From contig JAUIJG010000146.1 in the NCBI GenBank assembly GCA_030431355.1, forward strand, positions 1-12,081: a stretch of DNA of 12,081 nt, in the 5' to 3' direction. A model generated the notes under the pieces. That model saw only the letters and a list, made by a program, of their open reading frames with translations. It was not told the DNA's origin and ran no database searches. Positions within the stretch are counted from its first letter, which is position 1; the number at the start of each line of letters is the position of its first letter. Positions 1 to 8,203 of the stretch are shown here, piece by piece. Position numbers and translations under genes: made by a program. This stretch comes from a bacterium (GTDB lineage Bacteria > Cyanobacteriota > Vampirovibrionia > Obscuribacterales > Obscuribacteraceae).

Positions 1-193
1 CGGACTGACAGCCAATGAATTCTACGGTGTTTGCCTTCATGAATTGGGGCATGCCCTGGGTCTTTCCCATAGCACAAGCACAAAAGACATAATGTATTTC
101 AGTGTCACTCCCGAAACCAGTAGCAGTACCATAACTCCCAGTCTATCCAGGACCGATATAGAGCGAATCATCAAGCTCTACAGCAGTATGTAA
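1..193 (+). CDS. Matrixin-like zinc metalloprotease, C-terminal fragment
   Basis: The reading frame enters from the left edge (first whole codon at base 2) and runs 63 codons to TAA at 191-193; the start lies outside the window. The fragment contains HELGHALGLSH (bases 38-70), the extended zinc site HExxHxxGxxH of metzincins, in which three histidines bind zinc and the glutamate activates water. Eight residues after the third histidine is a methionine in DIMYF, which fits the Met-turn. Spacing and the GV-L-HE-GHALGLSHS style fit matrixins (M10) best. About 32 residues follow the Met-turn and no extra C-terminal domain is present. Substrate and location cannot be judged because the N-terminus, with any signal peptide or prodomain, is missing. 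It is co-directional with the sulfatase genes but separated by about 200 bases, so a link is not implied. Confidence 0.85.
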   Translation, partial: GLTANEFYGVCLHELGHALGLSHSTSTKDIMYFSVTPETSSSTITPSLSRTDIERIIKLYSSM

Positions 194-243
194 GGCGCGC
201 CTAACTACTCCGCAGGCACCTGACAACGAACCGAAATCAAACG

Positions 244-260
244 TCTCAGACTTCCTGAGA
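244..260. other. Short perfect inverted repeat after the protease gene
   Basis: TCTCAG (244-249) and CTGAGA (255-260) are exact reverse complements around a 5-base loop. It lies 50 bases after the protease stop and could form a small RNA hairpin. No T-run follows, so it is not a convincing intrinsic terminator; a 6-bp stem can also arise by chance. Otherwise the 194-394 gap shows no gene and no clear promoter. Confidence 0.25.
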
Positions 261-394
261 GATGAACAAACGTACATAGAAGGGACAGATCGGTTGCCCC
301 AACGCAGCAAATTTGAAAAGATCTCGTCGTGGTCTCTTTTCTTTAGGGAAGATCATTTCCGCAGGTACTTTATTACAGCTCGAGCACACTTCTT

Positions 395-1546
395 TTGAAC
401 AAAGTCCGGGTACAAAATGCCCGAAACATTACAATCAATCACCTAATCCTCTTCTTCTTGTTGACTAGCTTATTCGCGACAATAGACGCATATGCAAAGG
501 ATTTGAAGCAGGAGTCGGGGGAAATAGCCGCTGTCAAAGGCATGGTTGCCAAGGGCACGGTTGTCAAAGACATGGTATGGATCCCCGGTGGCACTTTTTA
601 TATGGGTGGTTTGAAAGAGGTTGACTCTGAGTGTAGAGCTGATGAGTTCCCAAGACACCTGGTACAAGTATCGGGATTTTGGATGGACTCCACTGAAGTC
701 ACTAACGCTCAGTTTGGCGAATTTGTTCAAAAGACAGGCTATGTAACAACCGCAGAGAAGAGAGTGCCCTGGAATGAACTGAAGAGAGACTTACCAGCCA
801 ACACTCCGAAGCCAAATGAAAAAGATTTGGCGCCCGGCTCGCTTGTATTCACACCTCCTTCTCAAAATAGTTCGAATTCCCATTATTCCGCCTGGTGGAA
901 ATGGGTCAAAGGGGCCTGCTGGAATCACCCCCTCGGACCAAATAGCTCTATTTCCGGACTGGAAGATCATCCGGTGGTACACGTCTCCTACTATGACGCC
1001 CAGGCATATTGCAAATGGGCCGGAAAACGGCTACCGACGGAAGCGGAATGGGAATATGCCGCGAGAGGAGGTTTGCAAGGAAAAAAATTTCCCTGGGGAA
1101 ACGACCCAATAGACGAAAAAAGAGCCAATACCTGGCAGGGACGTTTTCCTGTCCAAAACTCTGCCCTGGATGGTTATGACAAAACTGCTCCAGCCCAATC
1201 TTTTCCGAAAAACGGATTCGGACTGTACAACATGTCAGGGAACGTCTGGGAATGGTGCCAGGACAAATACAACAATTCAACTTACAGCAAGCGCATCGGC
1301 ATCGATACCGCCGATAGCATCATAAAAAATCCTCAAGGTCCCGCGGATAGCGCGGACACGAGACATCCTAACGCACATGACCTGAGGGTACAGAAGGGCG
1401 GCTCTTTCCTTTGCGCTTCAAGCTATTGCGCCAGCTACAGGACAAGCGCGCGCATGAGCTCCACCCCGGATTCATCCGCCTGTCATGTCGGTTTCAGATG
1501 TGTGAAAGAAAAGAGTTCTAAAACAAAGGAGAAAAAAGGTGAGTAA
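395..1546 (+). CDS. Exported formylglycine-generating enzyme (sulfatase maturase)
   Basis: A 383-residue SUMF1/FGE-family protein. FGE is an O2- and copper-dependent oxidase that converts the cysteine of a CxPxR motif in type I sulfatases to the catalytic formylglycine. The fold markers run in order: WIPGGTFYMGG (62-72), the STEVTNAQF segment (99-107), KRLPTEAEWEYAARGG (211-226), FPWGN (232-236), GLYNMSGNVWEWCQD (276-290) and a C-terminal GGSFLCASSYC. C340 and C345 match the paired copper/active-site cysteines of true FGE (human C336/C341), which many FGE-fold relatives lack. The start is TTG: no ATG or GTG exists in frame back to the stop at 344-346. TTG 395 gives a signal peptide (core about 17-29, likely cut after AYA at 34), whereas the next ATG (542) would remove it. 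No strong Shine-Dalgarno site is visible. It overlaps the sulfatase gene by 8 bases, and that sulfatase is its likely substrate. Mycobacterium tuberculosis has a similar pair (Rv0712 beside atsA). Confidence 0.9.
   Translation: MNKVRVQNARNITINHLILFFLLTSLFATIDAYAKDLKQESGEIAAVKGMVAKGTVVKDMVWIPGGTFYMGGLKEVDSECRADEFPRHLVQVSGFWMDSTEVTNAQFGEFVQKTGYVTTAEKRVPWNELKRDLPANTPKPNEKDLAPGSLVFTPPSQNSSNSHYSAWWKWVKGACWNHPLGPNSSISGLEDHPVVHVSYYDAQAYCKWAGKRLPTEAEWEYAARGGLQGKKFPWGNDPIDEKRANTWQGRFPVQNSALDGYDKTAPAQSFPKNGFGLYNMSGNVWEWCQDKYNNSTYSKRIGIDTADSIIKNPQGPADSADTRHPNAHDLRVQKGGSFLCASSYCASYRTSARMSSTPDSSACHVGFRCVKEKSSKTKEKKGE
533..576 (+). repeat. 30-base-period direct repeat within the FGE gene
   Basis: The 14 bases from 533 recur 30 bases later from 563 with one mismatch (gtcaaagGcatggt versus gtcaaagAcatggt). 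At protein level this gives VKGMVAKGTV followed by VKDMV, just before the conserved WIPGG start of the FGE fold. It lies in the linker between signal peptide and catalytic domain and looks like a small in-frame duplication that lengthens the linker by ten residues. Confidence 0.45.
1527..1531 (+). promoter_or_regulatory. Ribosome binding site of the sulfatase gene
   Basis: AGGAG sits 7 bases before the GTG codon at 1539, inside the last codons of the FGE gene. It supports GTG 1539 as the sulfatase start and indicates that both proteins are made from one message with coupled translation. Confidence 0.7.
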
Positions 1547-3971
1547 GGGTTTTATACATTTGTCGATAGCTGTGACTTTCTCGATTTCAATGTCATTTGC
1601 CTCTGGAGTCCTGGCAAAGGAGAACGCCGCCTCAAAACTTGATCGTACACGACTACCTATACCTAGCCCCAAATACCCTCACTCTACTATCCTGGACGCA
1701 AGAGACGCTAAGGCACCACCGCCATTCAGCGTCAAAGCGCCGGCAGAAGCACCAAATGTAATGATCATCCTGATCGACGATATGGGTTACGGACAATCGA
1801 GTGCCTTCGGGGGTCCTATCCATATGCCAAACATGGAAAGATTGGCGAATGAAGGTCTAAAGTACAACAACTTTCATACCACTGCACTCTGCTCGCCAAC
1901 CCGGGCAGCGCTTCTGACCGGGCGCAATCACCATGACTGCAACATGGGCTCCATAACGGAAACAGCAACGGCATTCCCCGGTCAAACAGGTCGTCGCCCC
2001 GAGAGCGTCGCTCCATTAGCTTCGATGCTTCGCATGAATGGATTTTCGACCGGAGCTTTTGGGAAAAGTCATGAAACGGCAGCCTGGGAAGTGAGCGCTT
2101 CCGGTCCCACTGATAGATGGCCCATCCGTTCCGGCTTTGACAAATTTTACGGTTTCATCGGCGGTGAAGCGAATCAATGGGCACCTACTCTATATGACGG
2201 TTTAACCCAGGTAGAACCACCGCGGGACCCGAACTATCATTTCACCAATGATATGACAAATAAAGCTATTGAATGGATGAAATCGGTGAAGGCTCTATCT
2301 CCAGACAAACCATTTTTTATGTACTACGCCCCGGGCGCTACCCATGCCCCACACCATGTACCGGCCAAGTGGATTGAAAAGTATAAAGGAAAGTTCGACC
2401 AGGGATGGGACAAGTTGCGAGAAGAGACGCTTGCCCGCCAGAAACGCCTCGGAATAGTTCCAGCTGACGCAAAACTAGCGGCGAAGCCAAAAGCAATAAA
2501 GGACTGGAATGATCTGTCTAGTGACGAGAGAAAGCTCTTCGCCAGACAAATGGAAGTATTTGCCGGATACGGTGAATACACCGACTTTGAGATAGGCAGA
2601 CTGCTGTCAGCGCTCAAAGAAATTGGTCAGATGGAAAATACAATGGTGTTTTACATAGCAGGAGACAATGGCGCCAGCGCAGAGGGCGGTTTTAACGGGC
2701 TATTTAACGAAATGAGTTATTTCAATGGTCACGCTGAGACGGTCAAAGAATTACTTAAACACTATGACAAACTAGGAGGTCCTGACTCATACGGTCACTA
2801 TGCAGCCGGATGGGCAGTGGCCGGAGATACGCCTTTCACCTGGACAAAACAAGTCGCCTCCGATTACGGTGGTACCACCAACGGTATGGTGGTTCATTGG
2901 CCGGAGCGAATCAAAGGCAAGTCAGAAATCAGATCTCAGTTTCACCACGTAATAGACATTGCTCCCACCATTCTTGACGCTGCCGGTCTTCCACAACCAC
3001 TAAGCGTAAACGGAGTAGATCAAACCCCCATCGACGGCGTCAGCATGCTCTATACCTTCGATGCCCCAAAAGCAGAGAGTACTCGTAAAACCCAGTACTT
3101 CGAAATCTTCGGCAATCGCTCCATTTATCATGATGGTTGGCTGGCCGGCACCGTGCATAAGGAGCCCTGGGCTAAAAAGCCAAATACAACCTTCGAGGAT
3201 GACAAATGGGAGCTTTATGACACCAGAAAAGATTTTAGCTTGACCAATAACCTGGCAGAGAAGATGCCGGAAAAACTAAAAGAGATGCAAGCCCTATTCT
3301 TAAAGGAAGCAGCCGCCAACTACGCTCTTCCTCTCGACGATAGATTTCTTGAGAGGATAAATGCTGCGCTGGTTGGAAGACCTGACTTAATGGAAGGACG
3401 GGATACACTAACCTTGTACAGTGGCATGACCGGTTTGACAGAAAACGCTTTTCTCGACATAAAAAATCGATCCTTCACTATTACAGCAAGAGTTGAGATT
3501 CCCGATACTGGGGCAGAAGGCGCAATAATCGCCCAAGCCGGTAAGTTTGGCGGTTGGAGCCTCTACCTGAAAGACAATCAGCCTACTTATACCTACAATT
3601 TCCTGGGTCTCAATAAATACACCATCGCCTCAAAAGAGAAGATGTCGGCCGGCAAGGCCACAATAAAGTTCACCTTCGAATACGATGGTGGCGGTATGGG
3701 CAAGGGCGGCAAAGGAACCTTGTTGGTGAATAACAAGAAGGTTGGTGAGGGTAGAATAGAGCAAACCCAGGGCTTCATTTTCTCCGCCGATGAAGGGGTT
3801 GATGTGGGAACAGATCGAGGCACACCGGTGGCGAACTATCCAGTTCCTTTTGATTTCAGCGGCAAACTAATTGATGTCACCCTGAAAGCCGAAAAGCTCA
3901 ACGCTAAAGAAAAAGCAGAGCACAAGAAGAGGCGCTCAATGGCGGCTCTAAAAAAGGCAATCTCAGACTGA
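1539..3971 (+). CDS. Exported type I arylsulfatase with C-terminal beta-rich domain
   Basis: An 810-residue alkaline-phosphatase-superfamily sulfatase that hydrolyses sulfate esters. The GTG start gives a signal peptide (core about 8-22, likely cut after VLA at 26). The catalytic domain opens with NVMIILIDDMGYG, whose D80 and D81 are the metal-binding acids. LCSPTRAALLTGR carries C118-x-P120-x-R122, the cysteine-type substrate motif for formylglycine conversion. Further sites are GKSH (K175, H177), H268 in GATHAP, and AGDNG (D375, N376). The usual GKxHxG is modified to GKSHET. After about residue 600 comes a further region of about 180 residues, probably a jelly-roll/LamG-like beta domain, as in long AtsA-type sulfatases. 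The total length is close to mycobacterial AtsA/AtsD (about 787). The 8-base overlap with the maturase gene upstream makes a dedicated maturase-substrate pair likely. The sulfated substrate is unknown. The gene ends 2 bases from the opposing uvrB stop, with no terminator hairpin visible. Confidence 0.93.
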   Translation: MSKGFIHLSIAVTFSISMSFASGVLAKENAASKLDRTRLPIPSPKYPHSTILDARDAKAPPPFSVKAPAEAPNVMIILIDDMGYGQSSAFGGPIHMPNMERLANEGLKYNNFHTTALCSPTRAALLTGRNHHDCNMGSITETATAFPGQTGRRPESVAPLASMLRMNGFSTGAFGKSHETAAWEVSASGPTDRWPIRSGFDKFYGFIGGEANQWAPTLYDGLTQVEPPRDPNYHFTNDMTNKAIEWMKSVKALSPDKPFFMYYAPGATHAPHHVPAKWIEKYKGKFDQGWDKLREETLARQKRLGIVPADAKLAAKPKAIKDWNDLSSDERKLFARQMEVFAGYGEYTDFEIGRLLSALKEIGQMENTMVFYIAGDNGASAEGGFNGLFNEMSYFNGHAETVKELLKHYDKLGGPDSYGHYAAGWAVAGDTPFTWTKQVASDYGGTTNGMVVHWPERIKGKSEIRSQFHHVIDIAPTILDAAGLPQPLSVNGVDQTPIDGVSMLYTFDAPKAESTRKTQYFEIFGNRSIYHDGWLAGTVHKEPWAKKPNTTFEDDKWELYDTRKDFSLTNNLAEKMPEKLKEMQALFLKEAAANYALPLDDRFLERINAALVGRPDLMEGRDTLTLYSGMTGLTENAFLDIKNRSFTITARVEIPDTGAEGAIIAQAGKFGGWSLYLKDNQPTYTYNFLGLNKYTIASKEKMSAGKATIKFTFEYDGGGMGKGGKGTLLVNNKKVGEGRIEQTQGFIFSADEGVDVGTDRGTPVANYPVPFDFSGKLIDVTLKAEKLNAKEKAEHKKRRSMAALKKAISD

Positions 3972-3973
3972 AC

Positions 3974-6049
3974 TCAGCTCTTCTGATTCTTTGAGTACTT
4001 CTTCTCGGAGCGGGCTCGCTTCTCTTGTAGCTCCTGCTGCAGAAGTCTGAGATGATCACGAAGCTCGGCGGCTTTTTCAAAGTCGAGATTTTTGGCGGCA
4101 TCTTTCATCTCTTTTTCAAGCTGCCGGACCACATTGTGAATACTCTTCTTGCCTTTACTGGCGGTGGCTTTAGACTTCTTGCCGCTATACTTGGAATTGG
4201 AGGCAGGCAACACTTCGGAACGCTCATCCTCTCTACCTCTAAGGGACTCCAGGATTTTGTTGCCGGTATCTTTGATAATTGTTCTGGGCGTAATGTTGTG
4301 CTCTTTATTATGGGCAATTTGCTTATCGCGACGCCGATTCGTTTCTTTGATGGCTTTATCCATGGAATCGGTAACTTTGTCGGCGTACATAACAACCTGG
4401 CCGGCAGCGTTTCTAGCAGCTCTACCGATTGTTTGAATCAAGGAGCGTTCAGCCCGGAGGAATCCTTCCTTGTCCGCTTCCATTATCGCCACCAGACTAA
4501 CTTCGGGCAAGTCCAGACCTTCCCGGAGCAAGTTGACACCGACAAGGACATCGAACTTACCTTCTCGCAAGTCTCTAAGAAGTTCTATCCTCTCCAGAGC
4601 TTTGATATCACTATGAAGCCAGCGAACTAAAATACCCAGCTCCTGAAGATAGTCGGTCAGGTCCTCGGCCATCCGCTTGGTGAGGGTGGTTATAAGCACT
4701 CTCTCCTTCCTGGCGGAGCGCTCTTTAATCTCCTGGATAAGATCATCAATTTGACCATCGATCGGTCGTACCTCAATCACCGGATCAACAAGACCGGTGG
4801 GACGAATGATCTGCTCCACCACCTTCTCGCTCTTCTCTAGCTCCCAATCTCCTGGCGTGGCGGAGACGAAGACAACCTTACCAATCTTGTCAAAAAACTC
4901 TTCTGAAGTGAGGGGACGATTGTCCCGGGCGCAAGGCAAACGGAAGCCATAGTCAATAAGCGTGTCTTTACGGGCCCGGTCACCGCGGAACATGCCTCTC
5001 AACTGGGGAATGCTCACGTGGGATTCATCGATGAAGGTAAGAAACTTATCCTGACCGTAACGCCGCACAAAATAATCTATAAGCGTTTGAGGAGGCTCTC
5101 CCGGCTTTCTGTCTTCGAGTATCCGTGAATAGTTCTCGATACCGTTGCAGTAACCAACTTCTTTAAGCATCTCGATATCAAATCTGGTGCGCTGCTTAAG
5201 TCGCTGAGCTTCTACCAGTTTGCCCTGGCCGGTAAGCTCGCCGAGCCGCTCTTCAAGCTCTTCTTCGATCTGCTTGATCGCTCGCTCCAGATCGTCCTGT
5301 TCCGCCACGTAGTGCTTGGCGGGATAAATTTTAAGCTCCTGGGGCAGTTCTTCCACCTCGCCAGTCACCGGATTGAGTACCGCAAGGCGTTCGATCTCGT
5401 CTCCGAAGAACTCAATTCTAATAACCCTCTCTTCATAGGAAGGGTAGACTTCGACAATCTCTCCCCGGGCACGAAAACGAGAGCGCTCCACGATCATATC
5501 GTTTCGCTCATAATGGATGTTGACCAGGTTCTTCAAAAATTCATGGCGATCTATCTCCACCCCGACTTTCAAATCGATGGCGTTGGACAGATAGCGCTCC
5601 GGCACTCCCAGACCATATATACAACTGACCGATGCGACAACGATTACATCCTCGCGCTCCCAGAGTGAGCGAGTGGAGGAGTGACGCAGACGGTCTATCT
5701 CGTCGTTTATGCTCGCTTCTTTTTCGATGTATGTATCGGTGGTGGGGATGTACGACTCCGGCTGGTAGTAGTCGTAATAAGAGATAAAATACTCAACCGC
5801 GTTATCGGGAAAGAACTCCCGCATCTCATTGCAAAGCTGCGCCGCCAGAGTTTTGTTATGGGCAAGCACTAAAGCCGGCAGACCTGTCTCTTGAATAAGA
5901 TGGGCCATGGTCATGGTCTTACCGGAGCCGGTAACACCCAGCAAAGTCTGATGGGAGAGGTTCTCACCAACCCCCTGGGCCAGAAGATCTATCGCTTTCG
6001 GTTGGTCCCCGGCCGGATCGAAATTAGATACTACCTTAAAGTTCGGCAT
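3974..6049 (-). CDS. uvrB: UvrABC excinuclease subunit B
   Basis: A 691-residue UvrB, the DNA-damage verification helicase of nucleotide excision repair. It receives lesions from UvrA, opens the strands and recruits UvrC for incision. Visible motifs are the Walker A GVTGSGKT (38-45), the beta-hairpin segment [12 protein letters not shown] (91-102) that clamps one strand at the lesion, the DESH helicase box (341-344), the SATPGDWE region (396-403), [13 protein letters not shown] (504-516) and motif [11 protein letters not shown] (539-547). A C-terminal UVR domain, the UvrA/UvrC-contact coiled coil, spans about 637-672 after a Lys/Ser-rich linker. Length is normal for the family. ATG 6049 is preceded by TAAGG that overlaps the tatA stop. 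With only 5 bases between the genes, uvrB is probably translated from tatA-containing mRNA. No LexA-like operator is evident immediately upstream. It is intact and ordinary. Confidence 0.98.
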   Translation of the reverse strand: MPNFKVVSNFDPAGDQPKAIDLLAQGVGENLSHQTLLGVTGSGKTMTMAHLIQETGLPALVLAHNKTLAAQLCNEMREFFPDNAVEYFISYYDYYQPESYIPTTDTYIEKEASINDEIDRLRHSSTRSLWEREDVIVVASVSCIYGLGVPERYLSNAIDLKVGVEIDRHEFLKNLVNIHYERNDMIVERSRFRARGEIVEVYPSYEERVIRIEFFGDEIERLAVLNPVTGEVEELPQELKIYPAKHYVAEQDDLERAIKQIEEELEERLGELTGQGKLVEAQRLKQRTRFDIEMLKEVGYCNGIENYSRILEDRKPGEPPQTLIDYFVRRYGQDKFLTFIDESHVSIPQLRGMFRGDRARKDTLIDYGFRLPCARDNRPLTSEEFFDKIGKVVFVSATPGDWELEKSEKVVEQIIRPTGLVDPVIEVRPIDGQIDDLIQEIKERSARKERVLITTLTKRMAEDLTDYLQELGILVRWLHSDIKALERIELLRDLREGKFDVLVGVNLLREGLDLPEVSLVAIMEADKEGFLRAERSLIQTIGRAARNAAGQVVMYADKVTDSMDKAIKETNRRRDKQIAHNKEHNITPRTIIKDTGNKILESLRGREDERSEVLPASNSKYSGKKSKATASKGKKSIHNVVRQLEKEMKDAAKNLDFEKAAELRDHLRLLQQELQEKRARSEKKYSKNQKS

Positions 6050-6054
6050 TAGCC

Positions 6055-6273
6055 TTACTTGGCTGATTCCTCAGGTTTCTTCGCTTGTTCTTTCTTTTCT
6101 ATTTCTTCGATTTCGGCAGCGGCTGTCACTTCATCCTGGGCATCATTGAGAGCTTTCTTGAAGTTACCAAGCCCCTGACCCAGAGATTTGCCGAGCTCAG
6201 GCAACTTCTTCGGTCCGAAAACCAGTAAAACTATTCCAGCGACAATTGCTATATCGACAGGGCTATTTAGCAT
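6055..6273 (-). CDS. tatA: Twin-arginine translocase subunit TatA/E
   Basis: A 72-residue TatA/E-family protein that oligomerises to form the passage for folded proteins with twin-arginine signals. It has a short N-terminal membrane helix (about residues 5-19), then the hinge and family signature [14 protein letters not shown] (19-32), an amphipathic helix to about residue 45, and a charged Glu/Lys-rich tail. FGPxxLPELG is typical of TatA/E rather than TatB. The membrane helix starts with a proline and an aspartate (P5, D7) rather than the more usual glutamine; whether this matters is unknown. ATG 6273 has GAGG about 9 bases upstream. It lies between the unassigned exported protein (52-base gap) and uvrB (5-base gap). 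tatC is not in the window, so the receptor must be encoded elsewhere. Neither sulfatase-pair signal peptide carries an RR motif, so they are probably Sec, not Tat, substrates. Confidence 0.93.
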   Translation of the reverse strand: MLNSPVDIAIVAGIVLLVFGPKKLPELGKSLGQGLGNFKKALNDAQDEVTAAAEIEEIEKKEQAKKPEESAK

Positions 6274-6325
6274 GGGCTTTGCCTCTTCACTTCCCCTATG
6301 ATCCTAACACAAACTCGGTCAAAGC

Positions 6326-8017
6326 TCACTCTTCCTTGTCGGTTTGTGATTCGATGTCCATCTGTCGCTCGATTAGAGCTTCGTTGAGATAATTTTCAAG
6401 AACGCCTTCCAGGGGATATGAAAGGTCCTTGTGCTTAACCCGGTCAGCCAGTTCACTGATGCAGGCCCGGGCGTACATGGCATCGGTAATATAACCTTCC
6501 GGTTCTAAATAGCCTTTTATGTTGGAAGCATCGATAGGTCCTTTGACCTTATTGTTGACGAAATTCTCAGGGTTCATGTCTGCGGTGAAACCGACATAGA
6601 CCATGGCCGGATTAAGCCGGAACCACTTCAACTTGCTCGCCATCAGTAGGTTGTAAGCCAGAGCAATATGGGGATGATCCACTTGCTGTTCCTGGTGATC
6701 GATACGACTGCCGAAGACTGTAACGAGAAGGTCGGGGTACAGTTCTCCCAGCTTACCTATGTAGAGAGACGCATCTCGATCACTGAAGTAGGCTTCGGAC
6801 TCTTTCAGCTTAGCCACCTGCTTCGGCCAGACCTCCTTAAGTTCCTTGTTCTTATAGAATTCCTCTTCGGCGGCGGTCAACTCGCCGGAAGGACCAGCCG
6901 GTCGGGATTTCGGACTGCTAGTCTTGGTGCTTACCGGAGGGGGGTCCTTCTTGAATGGCAGCTTGGAAAGTAACTTTGAAGCTCCTTTCTTCTGGGCTGC
7001 AGCTTCGGCGCGGGCTTTTGCCTCTTCTTTCTTCTTGGTCTCTTCATCGACCTCTTTCTCAACCCAGGCCATGAAAATCTCGCTTCTCTTCAAGGCCTCC
7101 GTGATTTCAGGGGCATAAAACTGTTTTTCTACTCCGGGAATCACTCCATAGTTGAGAGGGAATTCGGTCAATTCATCAAACTTTCCGTTCTCGTTATCGT
7201 CAAAAAACAGAACTCCCTTTGGAGTGTGCAGCTTTTGCTTAGCTCTCTGGGAACGATTGCGAAAGCCATCGGCGTACCAGGCTATCTTAGAAAAATCGAT
7301 GTCGATTTTCCCGGTGGCAGCGCTGCCTTCTTTGTAGTGTTTATTGAGATTCAGCTCCTGGTTGGTACCAAGGTTGGACGGCAACATTATTGCCCCGATA
7401 GGACTTTCAAAACTTGTCAGCCATTTGACGAAGCCGAGAACAGGATGAAACCGAACCAGGGTAATGACAGCGATGTTGAAGCCATCATGCCATCCCATCA
7501 TGCCAATATTCTGGGTGTTTACTTTTCTTGGAATGATGTCCTGGATTGTCCGTCCCTTAAAATCCTTTTGCTTGCCGGAAGCATAAAGAAGAACATCGCG
7601 CAAAGCTTTCTGGGAGTCTTTGCCGCGATTATCCCAGGAACCGCCGGAGTGAAACTTCTTCAATCCACCGCCGGGGAAGGCAAACTTCACCTCCACAAAT
7701 CCGGTTTGAACAGCGTGAATCGTAAATCTCAAACCGCTGGCTTTGCCGGAGCCGGGAATCAAGACCACAACCGGGGCTCCATCTTCATAACGAGTCATCG
7801 TCGGATAGCTGAGGGTTACAGCCAACCCACCATCCGGAGCTACCTCAGAAGGTACATAAGTACTGACAGAACGCTCCTGCACCATGGGTAGGGTCTTAAA
7901 ACTCTCTCCAGGTATCTCCGGAGAGGCGGCGGCAAAGACTTCAAACAATCCTGCGGAACAGGCAAAAGAGAGAATAACTACCAGGGAAAGGCTGATGATC
8001 GTTCGGAATTTTGTCAT
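6326..8017 (-). CDS. Unassigned exported protein, degenerate alpha/beta-hydrolase-like
   Basis: A 563-residue protein not recognised by name. It begins with a hydrophobic export signal (about 7-20). C20 does not fit a good lipobox (LSFAC), and cleavage near VFAAA at 27-31 is an alternative. Residues 80-185 resemble the first half of an alpha/beta hydrolase: a strand and loop GAPVVVLIPGSG (80-91), then GMMGWHDGF, where G175-W-H177-D-G179 sits where the nucleophile elbow GxSxG is expected. The serine position is histidine (CAT at 7487-7489). An EF-hand-like calcium loop DDNENGKFDE lies at 273-282. A Lys/Ala/Glu- then Pro/Ser-rich low-complexity insert covers about 320-385. The fold seems to resume with LLVTVFGSRID (430-440) and DHPH (447-450), placed like the acid and histidine of the triad. 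I infer a non-classical, possibly inactive hydrolase fold. ATG 8017 has no strong Shine-Dalgarno site. Confidence 0.75.
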   Translation of the reverse strand: MTKFRTIISLSLVVILSFACSAGLFEVFAAASPEIPGESFKTLPMVQERSVSTYVPSEVAPDGGLAVTLSYPTMTRYEDGAPVVVLIPGSGKASGLRFTIHAVQTGFVEVKFAFPGGGLKKFHSGGSWDNRGKDSQKALRDVLLYASGKQKDFKGRTIQDIIPRKVNTQNIGMMGWHDGFNIAVITLVRFHPVLGFVKWLTSFESPIGAIMLPSNLGTNQELNLNKHYKEGSAATGKIDIDFSKIAWYADGFRNRSQRAKQKLHTPKGVLFFDDNENGKFDELTEFPLNYGVIPGVEKQFYAPEITEALKRSEIFMAWVEKEVDEETKKKEEAKARAEAAAQKKGASKLLSKLPFKKDPPPVSTKTSSPKSRPAGPSGELTAAEEEFYKNKELKEVWPKQVAKLKESEAYFSDRDASLYIGKLGELYPDLLVTVFGSRIDHQEQQVDHPHIALAYNLLMASKLKWFRLNPAMVYVGFTADMNPENFVNNKVKGPIDASNIKGYLEPEGYITDAMYARACISELADRVKHKDLSYPLEGVLENYLNEALIERQMDIESQTDKEE

Positions 8018-8203
8018 GGATAGCTATAAAAAATACTATTTAAGCGGCTTAGGTAAGGGTATCAGCTATGACGGGACTTATCTCTTTTGGTTTCTTTTCT
8101 TCAAGCTTCGCTCATCGCTAACGTTGCAGAATCGTCAACTCCGTGAGGATTTCAAGCTCATAAGATTTTGGTAATTGGAGCTCTTCTTTAAATCTTTGTT
8201 CCA

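Noticed and set aside
4052..4630. 192-codon plus-strand ORF opposite uvrB
   Set aside because: It lies wholly inside the well-conserved uvrB gene on the other strand and shows no domain or ribosome site. It is a shadow frame.
395..6273. Tat export of the sulfatase pair by the nearby tatA
   Set aside because: Neither signal peptide has a twin-arginine motif and tatA is on the opposite strand in a different unit. The proximity looks coincidental.
7226..7891. 221-codon plus-strand ORF opposite the unassigned exported protein
   Set aside because: The minus-strand frame has a signal peptide, a fold-like pattern and codon structure. The plus frame has a mixed composition with no recognisable motif.
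8018..8203. Possible terminator and promoter between glyS and the next minus-strand gene
   Set aside because: A TTGACG match (minus strand, 8139-8134) has no -10 at a proper distance, and no hairpin with a T-run was found.
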